Made by a program: the position numbers and the translations under genes
DNA from: Ferrithrix thermotolerans DSM 19514
GTDB taxonomy: Bacteria; Actinomycetota; Acidimicrobiia; Acidimicrobiales; Ilumatobacteraceae
Direction of reading: 5' to 3'
DNA length: 64,000 nucleotides
Assembly (NCBI GenBank): GCA_945862025.1
Contig: CAMAWU010000003.1
Location: 1-64,000, forward strand
The notes under the pieces: generated by a model
What the model saw: only the letters and a program-made list of their open reading frames with translations
The model's database searches: none
What the model was told of the DNA's origin: nothing
Part shown: piece after piece, positions 1 through 8,707 of the stretch
Layout: each line of letters begins with the position of its first letter
Numbering within the stretch: position 1 is the stretch's first letter

Positions 1-431
1 ACTTCAGATGGTGGCACTTTTTTTAATCCAATACTCGTCTTGCCTGATTTTTCGTAGAGCGCAACAAGTTGTTTGGTCAGCGATGCATCACCCATAATTT
101 CGTCGGGCAACATCACCACAAATGGCTCGTTGCCAACGGCGTCTCTCGCGCAACTGACTGCATGACCAAGACCTAGCGGTGAGTCTTGATAAACAACGCT
201 GACGGCAACTTTTTCTGTGCTTGCCGATGACGCGTAGTTTTCGATTGACGGCTTGGCCCGACTGGTGACGATTATTACTCGTTCAATTCCGGCTGCAGTC
301 GCCTCGTCAATTACAAATTGAATCGCTGGAGTGTCATATATAGGTAGCAATTCTTTTGGGGTTGCCCTAGTCGCTGGAAGAAACCTTGTCCCCATGCCTG
401 CCGCAGGAATCACCGCAGTGCGTACAGCCAC
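1..431 (-). CDS. galU: UTP-glucose-1-phosphate uridylyltransferase, N-terminal part
   Basis: Cytoplasmic nucleotidyltransferase making UDP-glucose from UTP and glucose-1-phosphate, the entry point for envelope glycans. About 143 N-terminal residues are visible; the rest lies beyond base 1. The reverse strand reads the pyrophosphorylase signature AVIPAAGMGTRFLPATRATPK near the start, then LLPIYDTPAIQFVIDEA and, further on, a region resembling the GalU substrate loop (PLGLGHAV). The start is taken as GTG at 431 because TATGAT lies exactly six bases upstream and no Shine-Dalgarno is present. It is divergent from the FmdB-like gene. It could supply the nucleotide sugar for the cassette at 12-27 kb, but that is inference. 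Confidence 0.93.
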   Translation of the reverse strand, partial: MAVRTAVIPAAGMGTRFLPATRATPKELLPIYDTPAIQFVIDEATAAGIERVIIVTSRAKPSIENYASSASTEKVAVSVVYQDSPLGLGHAVSCARDAVGNEPFVVMLPDEIMGDASLTKQLVALYEKSGKTSIGLKKVPPSE

Positions 432-437
432 ACAGTC

Positions 438-443
438 ATCATA
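438..443 (-). promoter_or_regulatory. -10 element of galU (leaderless)
   Basis: The minus strand reads TATGAT followed by six bases and the GTG start at 431. Transcription would begin at or next to the start codon. It overlaps the opposing -10-like hexamer TAGAAT at 442-447. Confidence 0.6.
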
Positions 444-447
444 GAAT
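442..447 (+). promoter_or_regulatory. -10-like hexamer upstream of the FmdB-like gene
   Basis: TAGAAT ends ten bases before the ATG at 458, giving a leader of only a few bases. It shares two bases with the galU -10 on the other strand, so polymerase binding at the two promoters should be mutually exclusive. Confidence 0.45.
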
Positions 448-457
448 CAAAAGCCCT

Positions 458-871
458 ATGCCAACTTATGTTTACAAATTCATTGACAGTGGCGAAACCA
501 TCGAGGTTCACCAAGCGTTCACCGATGATGCCCTAACTGAGGCTCCACATCCTTCTGACGGCAAGATGCGTCGCATCAAAAAAGTCTTTACACCGGTTGG
601 AATCACATTCAAGGGTGGTGGGTTCTATAAAAATGACAGTGCCTCAGGTTCTAAATCGGGTGCTGGTTCAGGTTCAGGTTCAGGTACTAGCACTGCGACT
701 GATTCTGGAACTGCGACTGATTCAACTAGTTCATCTAGTTCATCTAGTTCAACTAGTGAAAAAACGACTAGTACGAGTGAGACAAAAACTGAAACAAAAA
801 CTGAAACGAAAAGCGATTCAAAGTCACAGACAAAAAGTGAACCGAAAACAACTCCTGCCAAAAGCGAATAG
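458..871 (+). CDS. FmdB-like small protein without zinc cysteines, low-complexity tail
   Basis: 137 residues from ATG 458. The first 65 residues match the FmdB/CxxC_CXXC_SSSS regulatory-protein layout: MPTYVYKF at the start, a central QAFTDDALTEAPHP stretch and the closing VGITFKGGGFYKND. In typical members the segment after MPTY carries two CxxC pairs forming a zinc ribbon. Here those positions read FIDSGE and APHPSDGK, with no cysteine in the whole protein. The rest is a Ser/Gly/Thr tract followed by Lys-Thr-Glu repeats, encoded by short tandem DNA repeats. The longer in-frame start at 386 is rejected because it overlaps galU and adds no family homology. Function is unknown; the fold may be kept without metal. 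Confidence 0.8.
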   Translation: MPTYVYKFIDSGETIEVHQAFTDDALTEAPHPSDGKMRRIKKVFTPVGITFKGGGFYKNDSASGSKSGAGSGSGSGTSTATDSGTATDSTSSSSSSSSTSEKTTSTSETKTETKTETKSDSKSQTKSEPKTTPAKSE

Positions 872-893
872 TTAGCACACATGGCGATTAGCC

Positions 894-1304
894 ATGCAAA
901 TAAAACTTGTTGAACAGTGGTACGCCTTGTGCCGAGATAATGCGCGCCAGCGTCTTGTGATCATTTCACTTTCGGTTTTAAGTGCACTGTTCTACTTAGT
1001 GACAGCACTGTCTTTCTCGACAAGCCCGAATACGACATCGGGCCATGAATCTCGTTACGAGATTCCAGCTGGCTTTCGTGCAGTTGCAATGCAAAGTATT
1101 GGCCCACTCCCAGAAATAATTGTTGGCGATTTTGTCGATGTGATCATTGATGCTGCGGTTGCGCTCGACCGAGTGTTGGTGATTGATGTTTCTATGCAAT
1201 CAGGTCATCAAGCCACCATTGTGCTGGCAGTGCCACTGGCTGATGCGCCAAAAATTGCCAACGCCGCTGCTCTCGGCGTCGTCGCCCTAGTTCTAGTTGG
1301 CTAG
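894..1304 (+). CDS. SAF-domain, CpaB/RcpC-like membrane-anchored protein
   Basis: 136 residues: a short basic N-terminus, one membrane segment (about residues 20-42), then an extracytoplasmic domain. The domain resembles the SAF/RcpC domain of Flp-pilus assembly proteins, seen in YEIPAGFRAVAM followed by a GDFVDVI motif. CpaB proteins are usually over 200 residues, so this is a minimal version. No other tad/flp pilus gene is in the window. It follows the FmdB-like gene by 22 bases and ends head-on against uppP with no gap between the stop codons. A pilus role is not supported by context; 'SAF-domain protein' is the safe call. Confidence 0.6.
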   Translation: MQIKLVEQWYALCRDNARQRLVIISLSVLSALFYLVTALSFSTSPNTTSGHESRYEIPAGFRAVAMQSIGPLPEIIVGDFVDVIIDAAVALDRVLVIDVSMQSGHQATIVLAVPLADAPKIANAAALGVVALVLVG

Positions 1305-2147
1305 TTAGCGGAAGCCTGTAGCAACTGCGAGCAAAACCCCAGCGCCAATCAAGCAACGATAAACAACGTACGGCGCAAAAGTTTTTGTCTGCACAAGTCG
1401 AATCATCGACCACATTGCAATCCAGCCAGAGATTCCAGCGACAACAATTCCAACGATCATCGGCACGAGCAAACCATCAGGTATTCCGTCGCTAACAAGT
1501 TTTGCAAGTTTGAAAATAACTGCCCCAGAAATAATTGGCACACTCATCAAAAATGACAACCGTGCTGCGGCCTCGCGAGAATAACCAGAAAGTCGAGCAG
1601 CCGTAATCGTGATCCCACTGCGCGAGGTTCCCGGGTTGAGCGCGAGAACTTGTGCAGCACCAATTACGAGTGCGTCGCGAATTGTCAGCGAGTCAACCGA
1701 TTGCAAATGATTCTTTGAAGTTGCTCGGCGATCAGCCCAAATTAAGAGAACACCAAAGACAATCAAACTCACGCTGATCAGTGCAGGACTGCCAAGTTTT
1801 TCGGTGATCTTGTCTTCGAACGCCGCACCGACGATGCCGGCAGGCACAGCAGACAAAACCAACAGCCATGCTCGTTGACCAGCAGATGTTGGTTGCTGTC
1901 GACGGCTGAAAATTAACTGCGAGCCTTGAGTAATGTAAACGATCAAATCTTTGCGCAGATAAATCAAAACAGCAACAAGTGTGCCGAGGTGCAGGGCTGT
2001 GTCGAAAGCCTTGGCTGTTGCCACTGTGTCGAAATCATTCCAGCCAAACAACCACGGCACAATCACTAAGTGACCGCTAGACGAAATCGGCAGAAATTCT
2101 GTTAGTCCTTGCACAATACCCAACACGATTGCGTGCAGGATTGACAT
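1305..2147 (-). CDS. uppP: Undecaprenyl-diphosphatase
   Basis: 280-residue polytopic membrane enzyme that dephosphorylates undecaprenyl pyrophosphate, recycling the lipid carrier of peptidoglycan and other surface polymers. Both family signatures are visible: a Glu-containing EFLPISSSGHL motif near residue 18 and GTSRSGITI near residue 170. Length is normal for the BacA/UppP family. The start at 2147 sits three bases after the stop of the PmbA-like gene, so it is the third gene of a tldD-pmbA-uppP operon. Confidence 0.95.
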   Translation of the reverse strand: MSILHAIVLGIVQGLTEFLPISSSGHLVIVPWLFGWNDFDTVATAKAFDTALHLGTLVAVLIYLRKDLIVYITQGSQLIFSRRQQPTSAGQRAWLLVLSAVPAGIVGAAFEDKITEKLGSPALISVSLIVFGVLLIWADRRATSKNHLQSVDSLTIRDALVIGAAQVLALNPGTSRSGITITAARLSGYSREAAARLSFLMSVPIISGAVIFKLAKLVSDGIPDGLLVPMIVGIVVAGISGWIAMWSMIRLVQTKTFAPYVVYRCLIGAGVLLAVATGFR

Positions 2148-2150
2148 TAA

Positions 2151-3503
2151 TTAAGCGCCACTCATCATCACATCGCTTATAACTAGTGAAAGTCCAACCG
2201 CTCGCATTGGCAGCCAATCGATGTCATTGCCTAGATCAACAATGTTCAACAACATTTTTTGCAAAGTTGATGCAATCGTAAATTCACGAATCGGTGCACC
2301 AAGTGTGCCGTTGGTGATGACGATGCCAGATGCGCCAGTCGAGAAGTCTCCGGAAATCGTGTTAACGCCGCTGTGCATTCCCGAAACATCTTGAATCAGC
2401 ACACCATCGTCAATGCCACTAATTAACTCGGCCTGAGTTTTGGTTCCGGGTTGCACTTGCATCGCTAAACAACTAACTCCAGGCGAACCAGCGAAACCTC
2501 CACGACTTGCGTTACCCGTGCTTTTGGTATTCATCCGCCGAGCACTGTAACTTGAGTGCACAAATTTTTTAAGCACGCCATTTTCAATCAACACATTTCG
2601 TCGTGCTGCTAAACCTTCACCGTCAATATCTGTTGCGGTATACGCCAGCGGGTTTGTTGGATCATCAACAAGAGTGAACCTTGCATCTGCGACTTGTTGA
2701 TTAAGACGGTCAGCAAACAAGCTTCGGCCCTTCGCCAAACTTTCGCCGTTTAATACGCTGGACAAAATACTTACGAACTGCGAAGTTACATATGGGTCAA
2801 GCACTATTGTCACAAGTTTGCTGGCCGGCTTTGTCGCCCCCAACAAACGCGTTGCGCGATCTGCTGCTTCGCGGGCTGCTTTATTTAGATCAAACTCTTT
2901 CGGTGAATCGCCAACCGAGAACCCGAATCCTGTCAGAGATTCATCACCGTCATCTGCCAAAGTCGACACCGAGACATAACAAGAATTGCCACGACCACTT
3001 TCGCGAATACCAGTTGTAGTGGCAACAGCCGTTTCGCCCCAGCCATCCTCGTAGTTTGCCTCTTCGGCACGCACGCGTACATCAGCAGCCAGCGTTAATT
3101 TTTCTAACTCTTTCGTAATCGAAATCTTTTTATCAGTCGGATAATTTGCAAGTTCTTCATCCCAAAACTTCTGTGGAATTTGCGCAACACCATCTGGCTC
3201 GGCAAGACCAGCCCATTCGTCAACTGTGCCGAACTGAACATTGTCCCGTGCTTCAGCAAGTACTTCTGTAATCGCGTCGGCATCAAGCGTGCCCGCATAG
3301 GCAAAGCCAGTTCGCCCATCTTTAATTACTCGAATACCAATGCCCTCACTTTGCGCAGAAACAAAATGCTCAACTTCGCCTTCATAGACGCGCACCGAAG
3401 TTTCGCCGCCACGAGAAATATATGCTTCAACTTGTTCACCCGATTTTGCTTTGCCAACTATTGAGTCGGCGAGTTTTTGTAATTCTTGAACTCCATCACT
3501 CAT
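2151..3503 (-). CDS. pmbA: TldE/PmbA-type metalloprotease partner subunit
   Basis: 450 residues, TldD/PmbA family. In known systems TldE (PmbA) and TldD form a heterodimer in which only TldD carries zinc and cleaves unfolded peptides. This protein lacks an HExxxH motif, as expected for the TldE subunit, and keeps the N-terminal family features (EAYISRGGETSVRVYEG) and the C-terminal ISGDFSTGASG block. Its start codon overlaps the tldD stop by four bases, implying translational coupling and a 1:1 subunit supply. The substrate is unknown; no precursor peptide gene is recognisable nearby. Confidence 0.9.
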   Translation of the reverse strand: MSDGVQELQKLADSIVGKAKSGEQVEAYISRGGETSVRVYEGEVEHFVSAQSEGIGIRVIKDGRTGFAYAGTLDADAITEVLAEARDNVQFGTVDEWAGLAEPDGVAQIPQKFWDEELANYPTDKKISITKELEKLTLAADVRVRAEEANYEDGWGETAVATTTGIRESGRGNSCYVSVSTLADDGDESLTGFGFSVGDSPKEFDLNKAAREAADRATRLLGATKPASKLVTIVLDPYVTSQFVSILSSVLNGESLAKGRSLFADRLNQQVADARFTLVDDPTNPLAYTATDIDGEGLAARRNVLIENGVLKKFVHSSYSARRMNTKSTGNASRGGFAGSPGVSCLAMQVQPGTKTQAELISGIDDGVLIQDVSGMHSGVNTISGDFSTGASGIVITNGTLGAPIREFTIASTLQKMLLNIVDLGNDIDWLPMRAVGLSLVISDVMMSGA

Positions 3504-4918
3504 GCTGCCGTGCCACCGATAGTCAGCGAACGCACACGAAGTGTTGGTTGACCATCACCGACTGGCACACCTTGACCGTCTTTGCCGCACATGCCAGGAT
3601 TACCCATCGCGAAATCATTGCCGAGCAAGTCAATATCTTTCAAAACCTCTGGACCATTACCGATCAGGTTGCTTTCACGAAGTGGTTCAGTAATTTCACC
3701 ATTCTCGATTAAGTAAGCCTCAGTCATACCGAACACAAAGTCGCCACTTGCGGTATCAACTTGTCCCCCGCCAAGTTTGGCGATGTACACACCGTGCTTA
3801 GTGTCGCGCACAATGTCATCTGGATCTTCTTTGCCATTGATCACGAATGTGTTCGTCATTCGCACCATCGGCAAGTGCTGATAACTCTGGCGACGCCCAT
3901 TGCCGCTTTGTACACGACCTTCTTTTCGCGCCCGCAAATAATCCCACATGTAATCTGTGAGAATGCCGTCTTGAATCAAAGTGTTGCGTTGCGATGGATG
4001 ACCCTCGTCGTCGATACCAATAGCGCCCCACTCGGCAGTCATCGTGCCGTCATCAATCAGCGTGACTAATGGTGATGCAACGAGTTCACCCATTTTGCCG
4101 CGGTACACGCTTGCACTTTTTCCGACTAGGTCGGCTTCGAGTCCGTGGCCGCATGCTTCATGAAACAACACACCGCCACTGCCGCGCTTAATTACAACTG
4201 GCATCGCCCCAGATGGTGCTGGTCTCGCGCTGAGTTTTGTCACTGCTTGTTTGGCGGCACGAATTGCTAATTCTTCAACATCGTTTTCGTCAAACAATTC
4301 AAAACCAATTGTGTGGCCAAGTGAGTCGTAGCCAGTTTGCATTCCTCCATCGCCAGTTGCGACAACGCTTACTCGTAGAAGCGTGCGCACTTGATCATCG
4401 GCGCTCAACACGCCATTGCTATTGGCAACTAAAATTCTTCGAAGCGAATCGCCGTAGCCGGCAGACACTTGCACGATTGCCGAATTCACTGAGCGTGCTG
4501 CGGCATCGGCTCGTTTTAGCAATTCAACTTTGCGAGATTTTTCAACGCCGTCTGGTGAAATTTTTATATTGTTCACCGGATGTCGCAGAGTTGCACCAAG
4601 TTGAACTTTGTTGACCCCACCACCACCTTGTTTTGCCGCCATTGCGGCAGCCTCACTGGCAGCAAGCAAGCCGCGCTCGGACAAATCCGAAGTGTGCGCA
4701 AAACCAGTCGTCTCGCCAGACACGACTCGAATACCTGCACCGCGATCGCGACCAGAAGTAACTTGCTCAACTTTGCCGTCATCTAACCCAGCCGAAGTGG
4801 ATCTTTTATCCTCTATATATATCTCTGCGAACTCGGCTCCAGTACTGCGCCCCTTAGCCAGCACTCGTTCTAAAACATCTGTTGCAACTAGCGGTTCTGT
4901 GGTTTGGGATTTCGTCAT
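3500..4918 (-). CDS. tldD: Metalloprotease TldD
   Basis: 472 residues. The zinc-binding HEACGH motif (HExxxH) lies at about residues 253-258, followed by GLEAD as in TldD. It pairs with the downstream PmbA-like protein (four-base overlap). A GTG six bases upstream (4924) is also possible, but TAGGCT ends exactly six bases before ATG 4918. This is the geometry seen at other leaderless genes in the window, so ATG 4918 is preferred. Family members process or degrade small peptides; the substrate here is unknown. Confidence 0.93.
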   Translation of the reverse strand: MTKSQTTEPLVATDVLERVLAKGRSTGAEFAEIYIEDKRSTSAGLDDGKVEQVTSGRDRGAGIRVVSGETTGFAHTSDLSERGLLAASEAAAMAAKQGGGGVNKVQLGATLRHPVNNIKISPDGVEKSRKVELLKRADAAARSVNSAIVQVSAGYGDSLRRILVANSNGVLSADDQVRTLLRVSVVATGDGGMQTGYDSLGHTIGFELFDENDVEELAIRAAKQAVTKLSARPAPSGAMPVVIKRGSGGVLFHEACGHGLEADLVGKSASVYRGKMGELVASPLVTLIDDGTMTAEWGAIGIDDEGHPSQRNTLIQDGILTDYMWDYLRARKEGRVQSGNGRRQSYQHLPMVRMTNTFVINGKEDPDDIVRDTKHGVYIAKLGGGQVDTASGDFVFGMTEAYLIENGEITEPLRESNLIGNGPEVLKDIDLLGNDFAMGNPGMCGKDGQGVPVGDGQPTLRVRSLTIGGTAA

Positions 4919-4924
4919 GCCCAC

Positions 4925-4930
4925 AGCCTA
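4925..4930 (-). promoter_or_regulatory. -10 element of the tldD-pmbA-uppP operon
   Basis: The minus strand reads TAGGCT, six bases, then ATG at 4918. No Shine-Dalgarno lies between, which suggests a leaderless operon mRNA. Confidence 0.5.
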
Positions 4931-4962
4931 GAGGTGATGACATATCTGAGTCTTGTCGCTCG

Positions 4963-4968
4963 TAAAGT
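4963..4968 (+). promoter_or_regulatory. -10 element of the PAP2-family gene
   Basis: TAAAGT is followed by six bases and a GTG at 4975, the same geometry as at other starts in the window. This selects GTG 4975 over the in-frame TTG at 4969. Confidence 0.5.
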
Positions 4969-4974
4969 TTGAAT

Positions 4975-5886
4975 GTGGATAATTTGACGACTGACGAACT
5001 ACAACAGCGCAGTCGTCGCCCTACCCTGCCAGCCGATTTCGAACATCGCATGGTGTGGTGGAAGGAAGCACTAATTATCAGTGCCTTCTATTCGGTTTAT
5101 ACATTGATCCGAAATCAATTTGGGTCATCCCTAGTTAAGGGCGTCTCAATTCCTGAGCACGCATTCACAAATGCAGTTCGAGTGATTCGTTTTGAGCGAT
5201 GGCTCGGATTATTTCACGAAGAAACAATTCAAGAGTGGTTCTTGCCACATGTTTGGTTTATCAAAACAATGAATGTCTATTATGGCACAGCCCATTTTTT
5301 TGTCACACTGGCTGTGTTCGTCGCACTCTACAAACTTCGCCCGTCTGTTTTCGGCCAGTGGCGAAACACGCTTGCTGTGATGACCACGCTGGCAATTATC
5401 GGCTTCTCATTGTTTCCATTGATGCCACCAAGATTGCTTGACGCACCATGCCCAGATGCTGGATTTGGCGCGCAATGCATAGTCAATGAATTGCGCACTC
5501 GTAATGGTGCAGAAAATTTTGGATTCAGCGACACAATCAAAGAATTCGGCGGGCCTTGGGCTTTTGATAGTGGGGCAGCAAGCAAAATCACAAATCAATA
5601 CGCTGCAATGCCTTCGCTGCATATCGGTTGGTCAATGTGGTGTGCATTCGGGTTGTGGCCGATCGCCAGAAAGTTTTGGATGCGCGCCGCACTATTTATT
5701 TATCCGAGTGTGACGATGCTGTGCATCATCGTCACAGGCAATCATTTTTGGATTGACGGAGTTGGTGGGTTGCTCGCTTACTCTGTGGCATATTTCATCG
5801 GGACTGAACTCCATTATCTAAACCGTCGTCGTCTTGTATCCCAAATTTCAAAGGCTTCTCAGACTCAAAAGCAAACTCTGGACTAG
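4975..5886 (+). CDS. PAP2-superfamily membrane phosphatase/transferase
   Basis: About 303 residues with roughly six membrane spans. Two motifs typical of the PAP2 and AUR1-like branch are visible: MPSLHIGW (catalytic-site His after Ser-Leu) near residue 212 and GNHFWIDGVGG near residue 260, the latter with the second histidine and the Asp. Relatives include lipid phosphatases and inositol-phosphorylceramide-synthase-like enzymes of actinobacteria. The substrate cannot be told from sequence; a phosphatidylinositol or polyprenyl-phosphate lipid would fit. It precedes dxs by 13 bases on the same strand, and isoprenoid supply is a plausible link. Confidence 0.75.
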   Translation: MDNLTTDELQQRSRRPTLPADFEHRMVWWKEALIISAFYSVYTLIRNQFGSSLVKGVSIPEHAFTNAVRVIRFERWLGLFHEETIQEWFLPHVWFIKTMNVYYGTAHFFVTLAVFVALYKLRPSVFGQWRNTLAVMTTLAIIGFSLFPLMPPRLLDAPCPDAGFGAQCIVNELRTRNGAENFGFSDTIKEFGGPWAFDSGAASKITNQYAAMPSLHIGWSMWCAFGLWPIARKFWMRAALFIYPSVTMLCIIVTGNHFWIDGVGGLLAYSVAYFIGTELHYLNRRRLVSQISKASQTQKQTLD

Positions 5887-5899
5887 CGTAAAGAGCCCT

Positions 5900-7879
5900 A
5901 TGGCGCTATCAGACATTCGCCAACCAAGCGACCTTGCGAACTTATCGTTCGGACAACTTGCAGAGCTGGCAAGCGAGATTCGTGAATTCATTGTCGAAGC
6001 AGTTGCTAAAAACAGCGGTCATCTTGGTTCTAATTTAGGGGCAGTTGAATTAACTTTGGCTTTGCACCGAGTTTTTGAATCACCACGAGATGCAATTTTG
6101 TGGGACACAGGACATCAGGCCTATGTTCATAAAATTGTTACTGGTCGTCGCGGTGGATTCAGTAATTTGCGACAAGCAGGCGGTATTTCTGGATACCCGA
6201 GCCGCGAAGAAAGTGTGCATGACTTCATCGAAAATAGTCACGCTTCAACAGTGCTTAGTTACGCCTATGGACTTTCGGTTGCGCGAGACGCAGGTCAAAC
6301 TCCCGACAGACAACACATCGTTGCCGTGATCGGCGATGGCTCGTTAACTGGCGGCATGGCATACGAAGCACTCAACAACCTTGGTCACGCAAAGCGTCGC
6401 GTAATAATCGTGCTCAATGACAACGGTCGTTCGTATGCCCCGACTATTTCTAATTTAATTAGTCCTCTTGAGTCATCTGCCGCACCGAGCGCAATAGATC
6501 CGAAGAGTTCTCGACTTCGCCCACAGGACAGACTGACGAGACGGCTTTCGCGCGCACTTACTTTCATCCGTTTGAATCCTGTTTATGTTCGTCGTCAACG
6601 CAAACTCGAAAAGTTTTTGTATCGATTGCCAGTCGTCGGACCACAGGCCGAACGCGGGCTTGAAGCGTTCAAAGCCGGTATCCGTGAATTTTTGCAACCA
6701 ACAGCATTTTTTGAAGCTCTCGGAGTTCGATATATCGGCCCAATTAACGGACACAACCAAGAAGAACTAGAGCAAGCATTCGCAGCGGCAAAACTAAATG
6801 TTGAAGAGGGCCCACTTGTAATTCATGTGATCACACAAAAAGGCCGCGGCTATGCACCGGCAGAAGACGACGACGAAAAAAACTTGCATGATGCACCAAT
6901 TTTTGATCCGATCACGGGCCCACCAAAATCTCTGCCGACTGGATACACCCAAGCGTTCGCAGACACGATCATCAAAATTGCTGAACAAGATTCTCGAGTT
7001 GTCGCGATCACTGCGGCGATGCCAGGGCCAACAGGATTACTCCCGTTTCAATCACACTTTCCCGATCGATTTATTGATGTGGGAATCGCCGAACAACATG
7101 CTGTGACTGCAGCAGCCGGCATGGCGATGGGTGGTTTACGACCAGTCGTTGCTTTGTATTCAACATTTTTGAATCGTGCATGGGATCAAATCGTTTACGA
7201 TGTTGCGCTGCACCGACTGCCCGTCGTGTTTTGCCTAGATCGCGCAGGAATAACTGGTGATGATGGCCCAAGCCATAATGGTATTTTTGATATGGCGTTG
7301 CTTTCTAAAGTACCGGGCATGCGACTACTTGCACCTTCGAGCGCACAAGACTTATCAAAAATGCTTGAAGACGCAATCGCGCTTGCAGAAACGGGTCCAG
7401 TTGCGATTCGATATCCAAAAGGAATTGCCCGCGTTGTCGGCGAACACGAAGTTGGCTCTGGGTTGAGTGCTCGAAAATTGCGTTCATCGGCAGTGCCGAA
7501 TGTTTGTGTGCTGGCAGTCGGCAAGATGGTCAGCGCCGCTGAAAAAGCGGCTGAGTTGCTTTCTGAGCGTGGAATTGAAATCACTTTGTGGGATGTTCGA
7601 AGTTGTGTGCCAGCAGATGAAATGATGATCTCGGATGCATCAAAACACTGCGTCGTTGTGACTATTGAAGACGGAATCCGCGATGGCGGAATCGGAATGA
7701 TGCTGGCCGATGCGGTAACAAATATTCAGGGCTCGGTGAATCCACGAATTGAAGTTTTGGGATTGCCAACAAAATTTCTGATGCAGGCCAAGCCAGCTGT
7801 GATTTTGAAGCAACTCGGACTAGATGCTGATTCACTTGTCGAAACAATCGCCAAACTGGCAACAGTAAAACCAAAATAG
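5900..7879 (+). CDS. dxs: 1-deoxy-D-xylulose-5-phosphate synthase
   Basis: 659 residues. A thiamine-diphosphate transketolase-type enzyme condensing pyruvate and glyceraldehyde-3-phosphate, the first step of the MEP isoprenoid pathway. Visible are GHLGSNLG near residue 40, the TPP motif GDGSLTGGM at about 145-153 with NDN near 173, and the pyrimidine-domain IAEQHAVTAAAGMA in the C-terminal half. The ATG at 5900 is chosen because it begins MALSDI as the family does; the in-frame extension back to 5834 lies inside the previous gene. Probably cotranscribed with the PAP2 gene and the phosphatase downstream. Confidence 0.97.
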   Translation: MALSDIRQPSDLANLSFGQLAELASEIREFIVEAVAKNSGHLGSNLGAVELTLALHRVFESPRDAILWDTGHQAYVHKIVTGRRGGFSNLRQAGGISGYPSREESVHDFIENSHASTVLSYAYGLSVARDAGQTPDRQHIVAVIGDGSLTGGMAYEALNNLGHAKRRVIIVLNDNGRSYAPTISNLISPLESSAAPSAIDPKSSRLRPQDRLTRRLSRALTFIRLNPVYVRRQRKLEKFLYRLPVVGPQAERGLEAFKAGIREFLQPTAFFEALGVRYIGPINGHNQEELEQAFAAAKLNVEEGPLVIHVITQKGRGYAPAEDDDEKNLHDAPIFDPITGPPKSLPTGYTQAFADTIIKIAEQDSRVVAITAAMPGPTGLLPFQSHFPDRFIDVGIAEQHAVTAAAGMAMGGLRPVVALYSTFLNRAWDQIVYDVALHRLPVVFCLDRAGITGDDGPSHNGIFDMALLSKVPGMRLLAPSSAQDLSKMLEDAIALAETGPVAIRYPKGIARVVGEHEVGSGLSARKLRSSAVPNVCVLAVGKMVSAAEKAAELLSERGIEITLWDVRSCVPADEMMISDASKHCVVVTIEDGIRDGGIGMMLADAVTNIQGSVNPRIEVLGLPTKFLMQAKPAVILKQLGLDADSLVETIAKLATVKPK

Positions 7880-7894
7880 TTTGGTGCGACGCTA

Positions 7895-8677
7895 GTGAAT
7901 ATCGCATCGCTAGAAAACGAACTTCAACTTGCCTTGAAAGTTGCCGATGCGGCAGCAGCAGTCAGCCTTGCCGGGTTCAACGCTCGCTCATTTACTGTTG
8001 AGCGCAAAGCCGACAAAAGTGAAGTGACCGAAATTGATCGCGCAACTGAAACTGCGATTACAAAAATTTTGCGAGCCGAGAGACCAGAGCACAGCGTCTA
8101 CGGCGAAGAGCACGGCATCGTTGGGCCGAGTGACGCAAAATATCAATGGGTGATCGACCCGATTGACGGCACAAGCAATTTTGTGCGCGGGGTTGGGGTG
8201 TGGGCATCTTTGATTGCTCTTGTCAAAAATAATGTTCCGATACTTGGTGTCGTCTGCGCACCCGTATTGCAGATGCGATGGTGGGCTGTTACTGGTGGTG
8301 GCGCATTCTTTAATGGACAGCCAATTCGCGTTAGCAAAGTTGACACGATGCGTGAAGCAAGTTTGAGCATCACTTCGGGTAAAGGCTGGGACAAACTTGG
8401 AGCGAATTCGTCGCTTGCGAAATTGCAAAGCGATGTTTCTCGAGTCCGCGGCTACGGCGATTTCTGGCAACACATGTTGGTCGCGCAAGGTTCAGTTGAT
8501 ATTGCGATTGACAATATTGGCTTAGCGCCATACGACATTGCTGCCCTCGTACCTATTGTTCAGGAAGCCGGCGGAAAATGCAGCGACCGCTTTGGCGCAC
8601 AAGACTGGCGCGCCAACTCGTTGATTACAACTAACGGTCTGTTGCACGACGCAACTCTCGCGTATTTACCAAAATAG
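7895..8677 (+). CDS. Inositol-monophosphatase-family phosphatase (possibly histidinol-phosphatase)
   Basis: 260 residues with the Mg-dependent IMPase signature: a GEEHG motif near residue 67, then DPIDGTSNFVRG near residue 86, and a second metal site resembling APYDIAALVPIVQEAGG near residue 210. GTG start 15 bases after dxs, so probably cotranscribed. The family covers inositol-1-phosphatase, histidinol-phosphatase HisN and fructose-bisphosphatase activities. The WASLIAL segment and the compact length resemble HisN-type proteins, but no his genes are here. The substrate is unresolved. Confidence 0.85.
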   Translation: MNIASLENELQLALKVADAAAAVSLAGFNARSFTVERKADKSEVTEIDRATETAITKILRAERPEHSVYGEEHGIVGPSDAKYQWVIDPIDGTSNFVRGVGVWASLIALVKNNVPILGVVCAPVLQMRWWAVTGGGAFFNGQPIRVSKVDTMREASLSITSGKGWDKLGANSSLAKLQSDVSRVRGYGDFWQHMLVAQGSVDIAIDNIGLAPYDIAALVPIVQEAGGKCSDRFGAQDWRANSLITTNGLLHDATLAYLPK

Positions 8678-8707
8678 TTTTATCGCAACTCGCAACTCGC
8701 AGAATTT

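Noticed and set aside
650-870. Short tandem repeats that could be mistaken for a CRISPR or VNTR
   Set aside because: They are codon-phased and encode the low-complexity tail of the FmdB-like protein; no spacers and no cas genes.
625-882. Minus-strand ORF with Glu/Val-rich repeats
   Set aside because: Antisense shadow of the repeat tail; no start signal or homology.
894-1304. Flp/Tad pilus locus
   Set aside because: Only one minimal SAF-domain protein is present and no pilin, ATPase or secretin.
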